From contig NC_080540.1 of NCBI RefSeq assembly GCF_028640845.1, positions 217,373,800 through 217,437,799 on the forward strand: 64,000 nt of DNA. Reading direction: 5' to 3'. This document shows positions 1-12,493 of the stretch, one piece after another. The translations under genes were made by a program, and so were the position numbers. The first letter of the stretch is position 1. Every line of letters begins with the position of its first letter. The stretch is from Ahaetulla prasina (Eukaryota > Chordata > Lepidosauria > Squamata > Colubridae). The notes below the pieces were generated by a model. That model did not search any database. It had not been told where the DNA came from and saw nothing but the letters and a program-made list of their open reading frames with translations.

Positions 1-611
1 GTTCTAATCTGGCCTTGGAAATCTGGAATTTACTAAAGGCCAGTCTTTTCTTAATTCAGTCAGGATAATAGAGTAATGTGTACAATAGATCAGGTGGGTT
101 GTGAAGAGCTGTCAGTAGTTGTATGACCTTCCATTTAATAGGGAAATAGACTCACCTTGAGCATTCCCCACTTAGCCCAGGGAAGTAAATTCTTATTTTC
201 CTGCCAATCGGTTGCCTCTGTCTTGGAGACCGTAACTGCTCTTACTTGTTTATCACATTTGTGCCTGCCGCAATTTAAAGAGGGTTCTCAGTGGATTGTG
301 GTAATTAAGAGCAACTGGGCAAGGCACTCAGAATTAAAGCATTCACATTTTTAAAGTACAATAGAGGCTAAACGTAAAAGGCATACATGAGGGCCTTGTC
401 ATTCACAGTGAGCTCTCAAAATAACTCTGTTTTCCCAAAATTTCTAGAAGGCTGAAGCTGCGGAGAGCAACCTGGATTTTAAAAGAGCAGTCTTGCTGGT
501 GTGCAGCTTAGGTATTTTGAAACTCCTGGCTTGAGTGAAAAATGTTTGTCCAATGAACACTTATTAAATAAATTAAAATTAAAAAAACAAATTAAATATT
601 TATTAAATAAA

Positions 612-682
612 GATGCCTGCCTTGAGCAGAGGGTGGTGAAGTAGAAGACCTCTAATGTCCCTTCCAGCCCTATGATTCTAAA
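612..682 (+). repeat. CR1-like LINE 3' end fragment
   Basis: The stretch reads like the conserved CR1 3' region: a CCTTGAGCAGAGGGTGG-type start, then AGAAGACCTCTAATGTCCC, then CTTCCAGCCCTATGATTCT. The family is known from birds and reptiles. The copy is short, with no coding part visible. The call rests on pattern recognition. Confidence 0.6.
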
Positions 683-1230
683 TTATCCTTGTTTTTCTTG
701 CATGTCTTTGGGATTGAAGCCACTTTATAGCAGTAAAAAATTTGCTCCCCTTCACTTCACTTCATCCTCTTCCTTCTTCAAATTCTTAGCAATTTATATC
801 GCCATCTTGCCTTGTTTTACTAGTTCTATAGTATTTTTCCCTTCTAGAAAAATCTTTGCTTCCATTAATCTCATATGTTATAACTACAGAATGCTGTCCA
901 GTCATTTTGTTATCTGTATGAGGCTGTTTGAAGAAACCAGAACTGGCATGAAAAATCAGGAATTTCAATGAAGAGAACAACAATTGGCAAGGTCGGGCTT
1001 CTTAGTGATGAGGTTACTGGAACAGGACTTTTGAGAGATTCAAGTCAGCCTTGATGGCTCAGCTTTTCTTCGGTTAGAATAGTTGAAGGATGTTGTTGCT
1101 GAATTCTCCAAAGCTTATTTTGCATTTCCCCCCCTGTTGGTTTGCATTCCATTTTACGAGTCTGTTTTAGACATTTTTTTTTCTAGAGAAATTATCTGTG
1201 GAGTTTGATGTTCTGCTTAATGGGTTACAT

Positions 1231-1583
1231 TAGGGGTGTCAAACTCAAGGCCCGTGGGCCGTAACCGGCCCGTGAGGTACTTATGTCTGGCCCGCGGGGC
1301 TGCCCTGGAAACAGCAAAGGACTGGCCTGTGGTACCTCTGCCAGCAAAAATGAAGCTTGCGAGGGCCGCGTATGGCCCTCGCAAGCTCCATTTTTGCTGA
1401 CAGAGGGTTTCAGGAGGCCGTCCCAGCCAAAAACAGAGGTCTGGAGCTCGTTTCCGCTGGCAGAGGGCTCGGGCCACCACAAGCGCCCCCCCCCCAACAT
1501 GAGTGATGTCAAGCTGGCCATGTCCACCCCAGCCCGTCGAGGTCAAACACAACCCTGATGAATGAAATTGAGTGACACCCCTG
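1231..1583. mobile_element. hAT-type MITE with perfect 8-bp TSD
   Basis: A 353-bp non-coding element starts TAGGGGTGTCAAACTC and ends GAGTGACACCCCTG, giving near-perfect terminal inverted repeats. It is flanked on both sides by GGTTACAT (1223-1230 and 1584-1591). Eight-base duplications and CAGGGGTG-like ends are typical of hAT transposons. The interior is GC-rich and includes a palindrome around 1352-1392 built on GCTTGCGAGGGCC. ORFs across it on both strands are by-products of this GC-rich sequence and encode no transposase. Confidence 0.85.
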
Positions 1584-2289
1584 GGTTACATAAGTGTTGT
1601 CTGAATATAGTCTTTCAGTGTATGAAAACCCCTTCCAACTATAGCCTTCCAACTCTGATTTAAAAGAGTTGGGAGATCAGCCCTTAATTAGAATAGTCCA
1701 TCCTAGATCGATAGACCAGTGGCATAATGTAATGTACAAAATTGTCCCTTTCCTTCAAAAGGTTCTGCTTAGGAGTTAATCCTCTGAAAATGATGGCCAT
1801 CCTACATTCTCTGATTGAAGGATGGCAGTGATTGATCTTCCCCAAAGATTTACCAAGCAAATCTTTTGCCATAAGTTGCAAAGTCCAAGAATCAAAAATC
1901 ATGACCCTTCTCCTACATTATTCTAATGCATACTAATTTCTGTGCTTCCTTCATTGGACTCATTAACCCCTTGTATGGCAGCTAGGGGTAAATAAGGCAG
2001 AGTAATCTCCTATATTTCATAAAGTACCTTATGCCTTCAACATAAGAAGTTGGATTTTTATAATACATTTAGTTCCTTCTGCTTTTTGGGGTGGGAAAAT
2101 AAAGCATAATGACAGAACAATTACAATCGCACATATTCTAGGTCTATGTCATTTCAGTTAAAAAAGGATTGGGATAACAGAATTTGAAACCAGCCTTGGA
2201 TAATCACATCTCTAATAGAGTAACTAGCCTTGGTAGATCGTAATTCAGTTCAAGATAACTTTGTGTGTCTGCATATTAACATTTTAGAG

Positions 2290-2693
2290 CAGTGATGCCA
2301 TCGCATACCAAAAGCAGGGGGAATGCGGGGGGATTGCACAAGTGTGTGCCCACACCCATAATAAAATGTGCCCGTCCGTGCATGCACATGCGATCCCCCA
2401 CACTCCCCCCGTTTTTAGCTACAGTGGCAACAGTGGGCCCAGTAGGCCCATTTTTTGCCCTTCCCAGGCTCCAAACACTTTCTAGGAGCCTGGGGAGGGT
2501 GAAAATGGCCTTCCCCACTCCCCGGAGGCCAGAAATGGCCCGTTTCCCGAGTTCCGGTGGGTCCGGAAGGGCTGAAAATCAGATGGCCTGCACGCACATG
2601 CACGCTGGAGCTAAACTAGGGCAACGCTCCCGTGCCTACAGATATGGCTCCCTGTGCTGTCTGTGGCAATCCGCCATAGGTTCGCCATCACAG
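2290..2693. mobile_element. hAT-type MITE, imperfect 8-bp TSD
   Basis: The element starts CAGTGATGCCATCGCAT and ends with the inverted counterpart TTCGCCATCACAG. The flanks TTTTAGAG (2282-2289) and TCTTAAAG (2694-2701) match at 6 of 8 bases. The GC-rich interior contains a CTAGGAGCCTGGGGAGGG-type segment that recurs in the element at 49987-50963, in opposite orientation. No transposase is visible. Confidence 0.7.
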
Positions 2694-3849
2694 TCTTAAA
2701 GTAATGTGTTATGATTTGAATCTTAAGTCTTGGTAGTCCGTGGCCACAAAAGTTATGTAAAGGAGAGTCTATAGTGAAGGAAAGGTTGAGAACCACTGAT
2801 CAAGAGCAATAGTTCTCAAACATTTTAGTCTCAATACATATCTATTGATACATCAAATTGTAGATATCAATATTTATTGTACTAGAAATTAAAATAGTAA
2901 ATCTTTTTAAAAATTGACTTCATGAATGCCCTGAAATGAAGTCCCCAGTGCATATTTTAAGAACTGCTGAACTATAGAATAATATCTATAGTCTATTACT
3001 AGTCTCTCATTGTCTGGTACAGTGTTGGTGTGTCTTACATTTTTCATTACTAACTGGAAACATTTGAACCAAGGTTAAAAAAAATTGAAAAGCTATAGTA
3101 GCACAAGATGGAAGGAAATACTGTAATACTGCCAATAGTTTTTCTATACTGGCTGCTGACTTTTCTTCTCTCTTAAATGAATATTGAATGACAGATTAAG
3201 TGATTTTAATTATAGGAAGGCAGAGAGGAAGCTGTTTAAAAAAGAAATGCTGGGTGACCCTTAAAATCCTTCATATCTTAATACCAAGCTTTTTGTCACT
3301 TGATGATAACTTCAGGAAACGTATATTTTTCTTTTGAAATATTTAAAATAGCATCCCAAACATTTCCCAGGTATAAGTGTTCCAGCAAGAACAGAGAACA
3401 CTTAAATATCAACTTTCCTTAAATAGCTTCATGTTCATCCCAAGTCCCCAGAATAGTAACAGATTTAAAGGCATAGTCCTATTTTCCCCACCAACTGTTA
3501 AGTTGTAAATTAGTATTTCATGCTCTTTATAGTGGTAAAAATAGTTTATAACAATTGTTACTTTATCAAGCCTGTACATTTTTTCCTACATTTCTTTCAA
3601 ATTTAGTAAATATCTTACCTATAGTCAAAGAAAGATAAAGATCATCTTGGCTGTTTGCTACTTCAAATACATCAGTTCATTTATTTCAAACATGTATGTG
3701 GCTACCTGTCTTAAATAGTTAATTCTACATAGTGAAGAACCCATTTGGAAACAGCAGCATAAAAGAACCCAATAACCAATGGTAATATATTCCAGAAAGA
3801 GGACGGAAATCCTAAGGTATCATATAACAAGCTTGTAAACCAGACACAC

Positions 3850-4412
3850 CAGGGGTGAAATGCTCCCGGTTTGGACTGGATCACCCAATCCGGTAACAAT
3901 GGTGGCGGGTGATTCGGAGAACTGGTAGCAAAAATCCCTGGGGGCCCCCCTTGCCCAGCTGAGCTGCACGATCATCAGAGGTGGGGGTTTTTTACTTTTC
4001 AAAGCATTTTTTCTTCGGCCGAAAAAATGCTTTTAAAAGTAAAAAAAAAAAAGCCTCTGATGATCACGCAGCTCAGCTGGGCTCGTCAGAGGCTTTTAAA
4101 AGCATTTTTAAAAAACTGCTTTTAAAAGGCTCTGCCAATCCCAGCTGAGTTGCTTGATTGTCAGATGCTTATTTTTTCTTTTAAAGGCAAAAAAAATGCT
4201 TTTTTAAAAAAAGAAAAGCCTCTGACGATCAAGCAACTCAGCTGGGATCGTCAGAGGAGCCTTCTAAAAGCATCAGCCGAAGAGGTTGTAGAAAAAATGC
4301 TTTTAAAAGTAAAAAAAAAAAAAGTTGGGCATGCCCACCCAGTCACATTACTACCCCCCCACCAAGCCACACCCACAGAACCGGTAGTAACAAATTTTAC
4401 ATTTCACCACTG
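3850..4412. mobile_element. hAT-type MITE with perfect 8-bp TSD (CAGGGGTGAAATG family)
   Basis: The 563-bp element starts CAGGGGTGAAATGC and ends CATTTCACCACTG. It is flanked by AGACACAC on both sides (3842-3849 and 4413-4420). The interior is made of internally repeated blocks: A/T runs around AAAATGCTTTTAAAAGTA alternating with CTCTGATGATC and AGCTCAGCTGGG motifs in both orientations, so it can fold extensively. Related copies lie at 32064-32475, 34822-35062 and, broken, at 30126-30291. Confidence 0.88.
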
Positions 4413-4536
4413 AGACACACTTATATTGGGGTTTAATATAAGGCCTAGTGAGTACCATATTTCCTTGAAATGGGCTTAGAATCCAAACCATATTTTTTAA
4501 AAGTGGTATTGCTATTGAAACAATCATTGACTAGAC

Positions 4537-4807
4537 CAGTGGTATCAAACTCAAGGAAACAGCAAAGGACCAGTCTACAGTGATTCTGCCAGTGTGGCCC
4601 TCCTGAGCTCTGTTTTTTCTGACAGAGCGCTCGGGCCGCCACAGGCGTCCCCGACAGGAGTGACTTCAAGCCATGACCACCCCAGTCCCTTGAAGTCAAA
4701 CATAATGAGGCTGCCAAGGTTTGAGGACGCAGCCCTCAAACATTGAGGACGCAGCCCTCAAACATTGAGGGCTGCGGCCCTAAATGAAATCGAGTTTAAT
4801 ACCCCTG
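4537..4807. mobile_element. hAT-type MITE with perfect 8-bp TSD
   Basis: The element starts CAGTGGTATCAAACTC and ends GAGTTTAATACCCCTG. It is flanked by GACTAGAC on both sides (4529-4536 and 4808-4815). It belongs with the 1231-1583 copy, sharing the GGAAACAGCAAAGGAC and GAGCGCTCGGGCC motifs. Near its right end a 22-bp unit starting GAGGACGCAGCCC is present twice in tandem (about 4732-4775). Confidence 0.87.
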
Positions 4808-6235
4808 GACTAGACTCTTACGCATATCATGCACAACTTGAGTTCTCAGGGTTGCAGCCAGAACGTTGGCTAATGAGTTGCAGTTTTTAATGGGATAGAA
4901 AAGGAGAATTATTAAATACATGGGAAACATTGATTTAATGCAAGATGGCTCACTTTTAAATTATATCAGATCTAATTTTGCACTGGCCACCCATTGACAT
5001 ACACATGCCACTCTTAAATATAAGGAAGCTTAGATAGCTAGTAAAGTTACTAATGAAAATACAGTTCCAACTCTGCATATTTTTTCTTGACTTTTTCTTA
5101 TAAGTAGTAACTCAAAGATTATCAACAGTGGCAAAACATCAGAAGGTTATGAGTAGAAAATAAAGTGCAGCCACTTAACCTTCCCTTTCCAAATATAATT
5201 TCATGTAGAAGAAGGAGTGGCAGAACGTAGAGGTGGAGTCGAGAGAGGAATCGATCTGTTACGTTTCCACAGACAGTCTAAGTCCAACCCTTCTTGAATT
5301 CCTTTATCTAGCACCAATTTAGCACTGAGTTGACTAGATTTTCTTGTATAGGCATGAGTAATAAATCAGCTTAACTGGAATTTAACACGTTATCCTGGCT
5401 GATCACATCTGACATTTCATGAACAAGGCATGATGATTGTATAATGAAAAACTTTATTTCAGTGAATGTTCATTTTGGGAGACAGGATCATGCCTTTGTT
5501 CAAACACCATATAATAACTTCAGTAATAGATCGATAATAGCTTCATTGATTTTTACCATATCTTAGTATTGTATTATAATTTTCTGAGTGGATTTGGAAT
5601 AATATAATTCCTTCTTTTCTAAAAGTTGTTAATGTAAGTATGGATAGTTCAGTGGCTACGATATTTAAAAAAATTCTAAAAAATATAGTTTGTTTGTTTT
5701 TAAACATCCATCCTTTGTTGTTGTTGTTAGTTGCAAAGTCGTCCTTAAAGATGGATTTTTTAAACATCCATCCTTAAAGAAGATTTGCTTTCAGCCTTTC
5801 TTTAAAAACCGGTTAGACTCTTAATGTTACTTTGGTTTCTGACTATAACTTTTCATGTTGGATGTAAAGTCAGAAGCTTGAATGCTTTTTAATTTAAATT
5901 GAAAAAAGGAGTATGATTAGCTTGTCTTTTATGTCTTTATTAGGAAAAGGTTTTGCTTTCTAAGCTTAGAAGAAGCATAGGAAGTCTACATGAAGGATTC
6001 AAGACAAAATTGACCATTGGATATTTGAGAAACATGACTGGTGGTGACATCAGTTTTTCTTTGACCTCACTACATTTACACTGTTATTTTCTTAAGTTGT
6101 ATTCCCTTTGGGAATGTCATTTATTCATAGAAAAAGTGCATGGAAGCAGGAAGATAGTTGGATCGTTCTACTAACTTACTTCTTGCTTGTAGATTTTTAA
6201 TACCTTGATTTCTGTGCATCCATGGCTCGTATAGA

Positions 6236-6627
6236 CAGGGTGGATAAAAATCAATGGTTTTTTTTAAAAAAAATTAAAAATCTGATTTTTTTATTTAAAT
6301 TGGATTTTTTTATTGTCATTAAATTTATTTTAATAAAATGCTTTTGGAGTAAAAATCTATCTAAAGGTAGTTTTCTATTTAAGATACATTAATAATTTAA
6401 TTTATTCAGCATGAAATGGAGCTTAGTTATGTAGCATGAGGCTGCATATTCTTCAATATTGGGACTGTTGGTGAGTCAACAGCGGGTCAGAGGAGGAGCC
6501 TCTGCGGGACAGAGATGACAGTTGCTCTTTAAAAATTATGATTTAAATCGAATTGTTTTAAATCAAGTATTTTTAATTGTGATTTAAATTATTTTAAATC
6601 GATTTAGATCAAATCAAAACTACCCTG
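6236..6627. mobile_element. DNA-transposon-like MITE with CAGGGTGG ends
   Basis: The left end reads CAGGGTGGATAAAAATC. The right end is a weaker inverted match, ATCAAAACTACCCTG. The interior is dominated by AAATC/GATTT runs (GATTTAAATCGA type) that are self-complementary. The flanking 8-mers match at only 5 of 8 bases, so the target duplication is weak. This pattern resembles an old hAT MITE common in reptile genomes, but the family was not verified. Confidence 0.55.
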
Positions 6628-7660
6628 CCCTTAGAGTAAAAATTCTATTCCTTAGACATTAACACAATACTACAAAATGTGTAACTTCATGGGATTCAAT
6701 AATTCAATTTCAAAGTCTTGTTTATGAAGGTGACAATTCAGCATTAAAGTTCTAATAATTTGCCAATGGTGACTTTAGCCATGTCTGAACTTTTTTATAT
6801 TGCGTTCAAATTCTGGTGTACAACAATCAAGCTGAACTCATGACAGCTGACATTCCTAGTGATGTCCCTATCTTTTAGTTGTCAAAGTTTGATATTTTTA
6901 TAATTATTACTCTGAAATAATTGGCATGAAGTTGTATATAATGTGGCGTGAATATTCACAAATGAACATATTTCAGATAACTTATGCATGTACAGTTTTT
7001 TTCTTAAAGAACTGAAATTCTAGAAGTGGTGAGCAGAGACACTGAATTATCCTTCTGTCCTTGAACTGTAAAACTGAAGAAACAAAATGTTTGCATTTTC
7101 GTAGGTAATTCAGGTTTAGTTTGAGACATCTGATTTTTTGTCTCTTCAGGAAATCCTTATTCCATTTTTACAAAATAGAAACTAAATGTCCTCAGTATGA
7201 AACTCCTGTAGAATTATTTGATCCATTGTGGAAATATCGTCTGCATTTTTTGGGTAACAAAAGCTGGATTTGGGGTCTTGCTTGTAATTTACTTAGTGCC
7301 TTGTAGATTACATATCCTGCATTTTTTTAATTAACTGAATACATCATTTTTCCCCTTCCTGGGTTGTTATACTCTTTTGTAAACTAATCTGACATTATAA
7401 AAATTGGTTTTTACTAATGGCATTTGCCTGTCATTGCCAAGGTTGATTTTTAGGCCTTAGCAATTTTGTAAAGCCCCTTCAGGAATATTTGAACTACATC
7501 ATAACAGTAACTTCAGTATGACCTTAATGTATTTTTTAATTTGAGTTTAGCTTGTAGGAATAGCTGTAAGGTCTGCTGCTATGCTGAACAAGTTACTGTT
7601 AATGATATTAATTCAATTTTTCTCTTAATGTAGGGATGCATGAATCCATTTTATCTAGAC

Positions 7661-7824
7661 CAACGGTCCCCAACATTTTTGACTGCACAGTGGGGTGGGG
7701 AGGTGGTGGGTTCGTGTGCTCAACCTAACTCCGTGCATGTATACATGAAGCTTTGCACACTCCCTCACTGCTTGCATGGTCCGGTTCCCAGTGGGCCACT
7801 GACCTGGGAGGTGGGGGAACCCTG
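7661..7824. mobile_element. Short hAT-like MITE
   Basis: The 164-bp element starts CAACGGTCCCCAAC and ends GGGGGAACCCTG, roughly inverted ends. The flanks ATCTAGAC (7653-7660) and ATTTAGAT (7825-7832) match at 6 of 8. No coding potential beyond chance ORFs. Confidence 0.6.
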
Positions 7825-9869
7825 ATTTAGATAACTTTTGACTGGGTTGGACAGTGTAAATAGTTCTGTGGAATTTCCTAAACATTAGGACACTGCTCAA
7901 AAATATGGTTCCAATATTATTAACATCCCTTTGCCTATTATCATTTAGCAGTGTTTTATTGTTTTTATAATAATTATAATAATTGGTATTTGTGTCAAGC
8001 ACGAAGGATCAGGACCATAGTTTAAGTTGCTGTTCAAAAGATTTATGCTAAAGCCTGTACACAAGAATCTAGTCAACTAAAATTCAGGATTAAATTGCTG
8101 CCAAATAAGGGTCAACAGAATTTAAGAGGGGCTGGATTAAAGCCATTTGTGTGAACATAACAACTCTAAACTAATGACACACTTAACTCTATCCACAGCT
8201 CTGCCTGCTCGCCTCCTATAATTTGCTAACTATTGTTTTTTAACTTTGTTGCAGACAACCCAAATTCATATGCTTTGTGAGATGGGCATCTATAATTTTT
8301 TTTTTAAAAAAATAACAGGATCAAGAGATTACTTTGATCTGCAACAGTAGTACTTATTACAGTTGCAATATAAACTGATCTTTGTACTATCACTTCAAAA
8401 TTACTACTGTTGCTCTGAAATTTAGTAGCTATGTCACCTCACAATTTTTAGCTAGTAGGCATAATGGCCTCTGAGCTTCCATTATAACATATCACTTTAT
8501 CACAGCTATAGTTCTTAGGAGTAATTACTATAACTCTCTAAGAATAGATTCCATTTTTCATAATACCCATATTTTAACATTTATTCTTATTGTCTATCAT
8601 ATTTTGTTTAATTGATATGAGAACCACCTTGCTGAATAATTTATGTAAGCAAAGGATATGCAAACTAAATGAGTTATCGCAAAGTCAAGACTCTATGATA
8701 AAATGCAGGAAGGAAAGGAAAGACACATTAGTAATCTCTTATTAATAGGCAAGATAGAAATAGAATAATGTAATAGAAATAATAAAATCTAGGTAAGATG
8801 GTTTAAATTGTTGTTTTAACTGGGGAGTTAAATTGTTCATCAGTGATGCTGTATTTAAGCGATAGTATCTAGAGAAGCTTAATCAACGGAAGTGCTAATC
8901 TCTTTCCCTGACAGTGTTTGTTGGTCAGTGTGAAATAGACAAATCTATTTTAATATGTTGTTTTATTAGGAAAGATAGAGATTATCTCGATGAATCATGA
9001 GATTGAATAATAGAATAAACACTGCATCTTGCAGGCCCAAAGTATAATACAAGCAGTTAGGTTGAGATCAAGAAAATTATGTATTTGATGAAAAACAACT
9101 AGGATATTTCTGAGCAGATAATAAGGGTGGTCTTGGAAGCTCTTGTATGTACCATCTTTATAGAGATGGTAGATTTTACTGAGGTTGTCGGGGTTGATGA
9201 AACTGCATTTGCGCAACATTACTATTTTATTCGTTTTAATTGACATAAGATGACAAAACGGTTGTTAGACGCCCTTTTTAATGTTTTAAAACCTTAATTA
9301 AAGGAAGGCATTTTATGCTCAGATTGCATATTGGCAGGTGATACGTAACTAATGTTTCAGTCTTGTAAAGATTTGCAGATATTTTGTGTCAGCTCTTGGA
9401 AAGTTGTCTTCATTTCCAAAGGGCCATCACAGGTCCACCTTGGTTTTCTAATAGCTATGTTACTATTAAGGTTATTTTGATCTAAATAAAACATTTTGTG
9501 GAAGGGACTGACCATCTAGGATGGAGGATGAAGAAATCATTTTCCTTCAGGTTCCCATACTTCTGTTATCTGTTTCATTTAGTAGCCTTATACTTTGCCT
9601 CATTCATATTGCTCAGAGTAAGCAGTGCACCAACTCTGTGGAGTAGTTTTCCAGTTAGATACAGACAGACAGGAGAACTAGCTTCCCCATAATGTTTTGT
9701 GTTTCATGAACAAATCCATCCTTTATCATGGTCAACTGAGGGCTTATTCTCCTATGCTTTGAGACTGTTATTTGGAAAAAAGAACAGGACCAATTCAGGA
9801 ATGCTAACAGAACAGTGAAATGTCTTTCTTTATAAAGTGTGCTTACCAGTTCTAGGCTTTAATCTAATG

Positions 9870-10120
9870 CCCTCTTTCCCCGAAAATAAGACATCCCCTG
9901 ATAATAAGCCCAATCAGACTTTTGAGCGCATGCGCTAAAAAAAGCCCCCCTGAAAATAAGCTCTCCCCAAAAATATTTAAACGCACACCTGGTCGCCGCC
10001 GTTTCCTCTGGTTTTCTCCACGCACCCCAAAATAATAAGACCTCCCCAAAAATAAGGCCAAGCGCTTATTTCAGGGTTCAAAAATATAAGACAGGGTCTT
10101 ATTTTCAGGGAAATACGGTG
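9870..10120. mobile_element. MITE with CCCCGAAAATAAGAC inverted ends, interrupted by L1
   Basis: Left end TTTCCCCGAAAATAAGAC and right end GTCTTATTTTCAGGGAAA are inverted repeats. The interior repeats AAAATAAGnCC motifs in both orientations. The L1 described next inserted at the outer edge of the right end and duplicated GGAAATACGGTG. Related copies lie at 18264-18505 and 41890-41990. The superfamily is not certain. Confidence 0.7.
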
Positions 10121-10179
10121 TTTTTTTTTTTGTTGTTTTTTTTTATTGAAAGAGTTTTAAAAAAACAAAAACATTTTTT

Positions 10180-10252
10180 CCCCTTTTTTCCCCCTCCCTC
10201 CCAAAAAAACAACAACAAAACACCCCCCTCCCTCCCCCACCCCCCGGCTTCC
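10180..10252 (-). promoter_or_regulatory. G-rich polypurine block in the L1 3' UTR
   Basis: On the element's own strand this stretch reads as runs of G separated by single A or T: GGGGGGTGGGGGAGGGAGGG, followed by a second GGGAGGGAGGGG block. It meets the pattern for an intramolecular G-quadruplex. Mammalian L1 3' UTRs carry a comparable polypurine tract, so this may be a conserved L1 trait. Confidence 0.75.
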
Positions 10253-10543
10253 CGGGTCAATCACAAGGTAAAGTTATACATAAACCAAACATAGAATAAA
10301 ATTTTCCCTTCCAATCCAAATAACCACATCCAAAGCTTTTCGTCTCCCAACCCCCTCCCCATTACATAAAATAACTTTCTAATTATTCAAAGGCAATCTG
10401 ATATTTCTTAATCTGATATCTGTTTTGTAAATAATCAATCCATTTTTTCCATTCAATTAAATATCTTTCCTGCGTATTGTCTTTTAAAAACGCTGAGATT
10501 TTAGCCATCTCAGCCAAATTAATAACTTTCAATATCCATTCTT

Positions 10544-11427
10544 CTATTGTAGGTATCTCTTCTTCTTCCAGTATTGTCCAATCAACAGTCTTGCTGCTGT
10601 TATTAAGTTCAAAATCAATTTAGTCTCAATCCCTGTACAATCCGTTATAATTCCCAAAAGGAAAAATTGTGGCAGGAACTTTATCTTCTTCTTCAGTACA
10701 TTTTGAATAATCCACCAAATTCTTATCCAAAAGACCTTAATTTTCTTGCAAGTCCACCAAATATGAAAATATGTAGCATCATCACAATCACACCTCCAAC
10801 ATTTCGCTTGGATATTAGGATACATACATGATAATTTTTTGGGATCTAAGTGCCATCTATAAAACATCTTATAAAAATTTTCCTTAAATTCTGTGCTTGT
10901 GTAAACTTAACATTTCTAACCCAGATTTTCTCCCATGTTTCCAACATTATTGGTTCCTGAATATTCTGTGCCCATTTTATCATACAATCCTTTACCAAAT
11001 CCTTTTCCGAATCTATTTCAAGCAACACATTATACAATCTCTTTATATGCTCCTGGGTCTGATTTCTAATTTGCTTTATTAAATTTTCCTCCCTTTGCAT
11101 TATACCAATTTTTTGATCTTCTTTCCATCTAGCACTTATTTGCCCATATTGAAACCAAGTATAATTCCTCCCTTCTTCATTTAATACCTGTAATGATTTT
11201 AATTGCAATCTACCTCCTTCAGCATACAAAAGTTCTTTATATGTAATCATTTCCTGTTTCTGTTCTATATTTATATTCTCTATTGCATGTCTAGGGCTCG
11301 CCCATATAGGAATCTTGTAATCTAATTTATAGGAATATTTATTCCAGACCCGCAAAAGAGCACTTCTCAACACATGATTCTTAAAAGCCCTATCCACCTT
11401 TTTCCATAAAATAAGTACGCATGCCAT
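10544..11427 (-). pseudogene. L1 ORF2 C-terminal region with cysteine motif
   Basis: Two overlapping frames (11427-10846 and 10867-10544) cover the C-terminus of ORF2p, so another frameshift lies near 10,850. The second contains CWRCDCDDATYFHIWWTC, matching the C-x2-C-x8-H-x4-C arrangement at the C-terminus of L1 ORF2p. Its role in L1 is in RNA binding and retrotransposition. Confidence in family is high; exact breakpoints are approximate. Confidence 0.82.
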
Positions 11428-12493
11428 CCATATAACAAGTCATAACCTTCTATATTCAAAATTCTTTCCTCTGTTAAGTTAAACCAGTCACTTATTACTG
11501 AAAGGGTTACTGCTTCATAATATAGTTTAAAGTTAGGCATTCTTAAACCACCTCTTTCCCGTGAATCCTGTATTATTTTCATTTTAACCCTCGCCTTTTT
11601 ACCCTGCCATATAAATTTATTAATCCCACTCTGCCAATCTTCCAAATTTTTATCCTTTTTAATTATAGGTATCATCTGGAACAGAAACAAAAATCTAGGT
11701 AACACATTCATTTTAATAGCCGCAATCCTTCCCAATAGGGATAACTGCAATTTCTTCCAGCCACTCATATCATTCTGAACTTTTTGCCATAGCAAGTCAT
11801 AATTATTCTTATAAAGTTTCTTGTTCGATGAGCTAATATAGACCCCTAAATATTTAACCTTTTTTACTACCTCAAATCCTGTCATTTCCTCTAGTTTTTG
11901 TTTCTGTTGTATAGACATATTTTTAATTATCACTTTTGTTTTATTCTGATTTATTTTAAATCCTGATACCTTTCCATATTTATCAATTACTTCCAACAAA
12001 AATCTACTTGAATTTATAGGATTCATTAACGTAACCACTACATCATCTGCAAAAGCTGTAACTTTGTACTCATATTGTCTAATCTTAATTCCTCTATTTT
12101 CATTAATTCTCGTATTTTATCTAATAATGGTTCCAGAGTCAAAACAAACAATAATGGTGATAAGGGACATCCCTGTCTTGTTCCTTTCGCAATCTTAATA
12201 ACTTCTGTCAAACTACCATTTACTATAATCTGTGCTGTTTGCTCTCCATAAATCGCTTTAATTATTCTAATAAAACAGTCTCCAAATTGCATTTTCTCTA
12301 TTAATTTAAATAAAAAATCCCAATGCAATCGATCAAAGGCTTTCTCTGCATCCAAAAAAATAAGTGCCGCTGAAGTATTCTTCTTTTCCAAATATTCCAA
12401 TATATTAATAATCTGTCTAACATTATTCCTCATCTGCCTCCCTTTTATAAAACCAGATTGATCAGTATGAATTCTTTGTTGTAAAACTAACAT
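11367..12493 (-). pseudogene. L1 ORF2 reverse transcriptase core, frameshifted
   Basis: The part from 12493 to about 12060 encodes SGFIKGRQMRNNVRQI, then LDAEKAFDRLHWDFLF (carrying the first catalytic aspartate) and GTRQGCPLSPLLF. That frame stops at 12038. The polymerase active-site motif FADD lies in the next frame at about 12045-12056, which continues to 11367 through the thumb region (KVKYLGVYIS, KFIWQGKKARVK). All catalytic motifs are present, but they are split by at least one frameshift between about 12,060 and 12,130. Confidence 0.88.

Noticed and set aside
1217..1558. Overlapping ORFs of 91-111 residues on both strands
   Set aside because: They lie inside a GC-rich hAT MITE with exact target duplication. 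The open frames follow from base composition and have no protein motif.
2276..2699. ORF of 135 residues on + strand
   Set aside because: It overlaps a hAT MITE almost exactly and is proline- and glycine-rich by composition.
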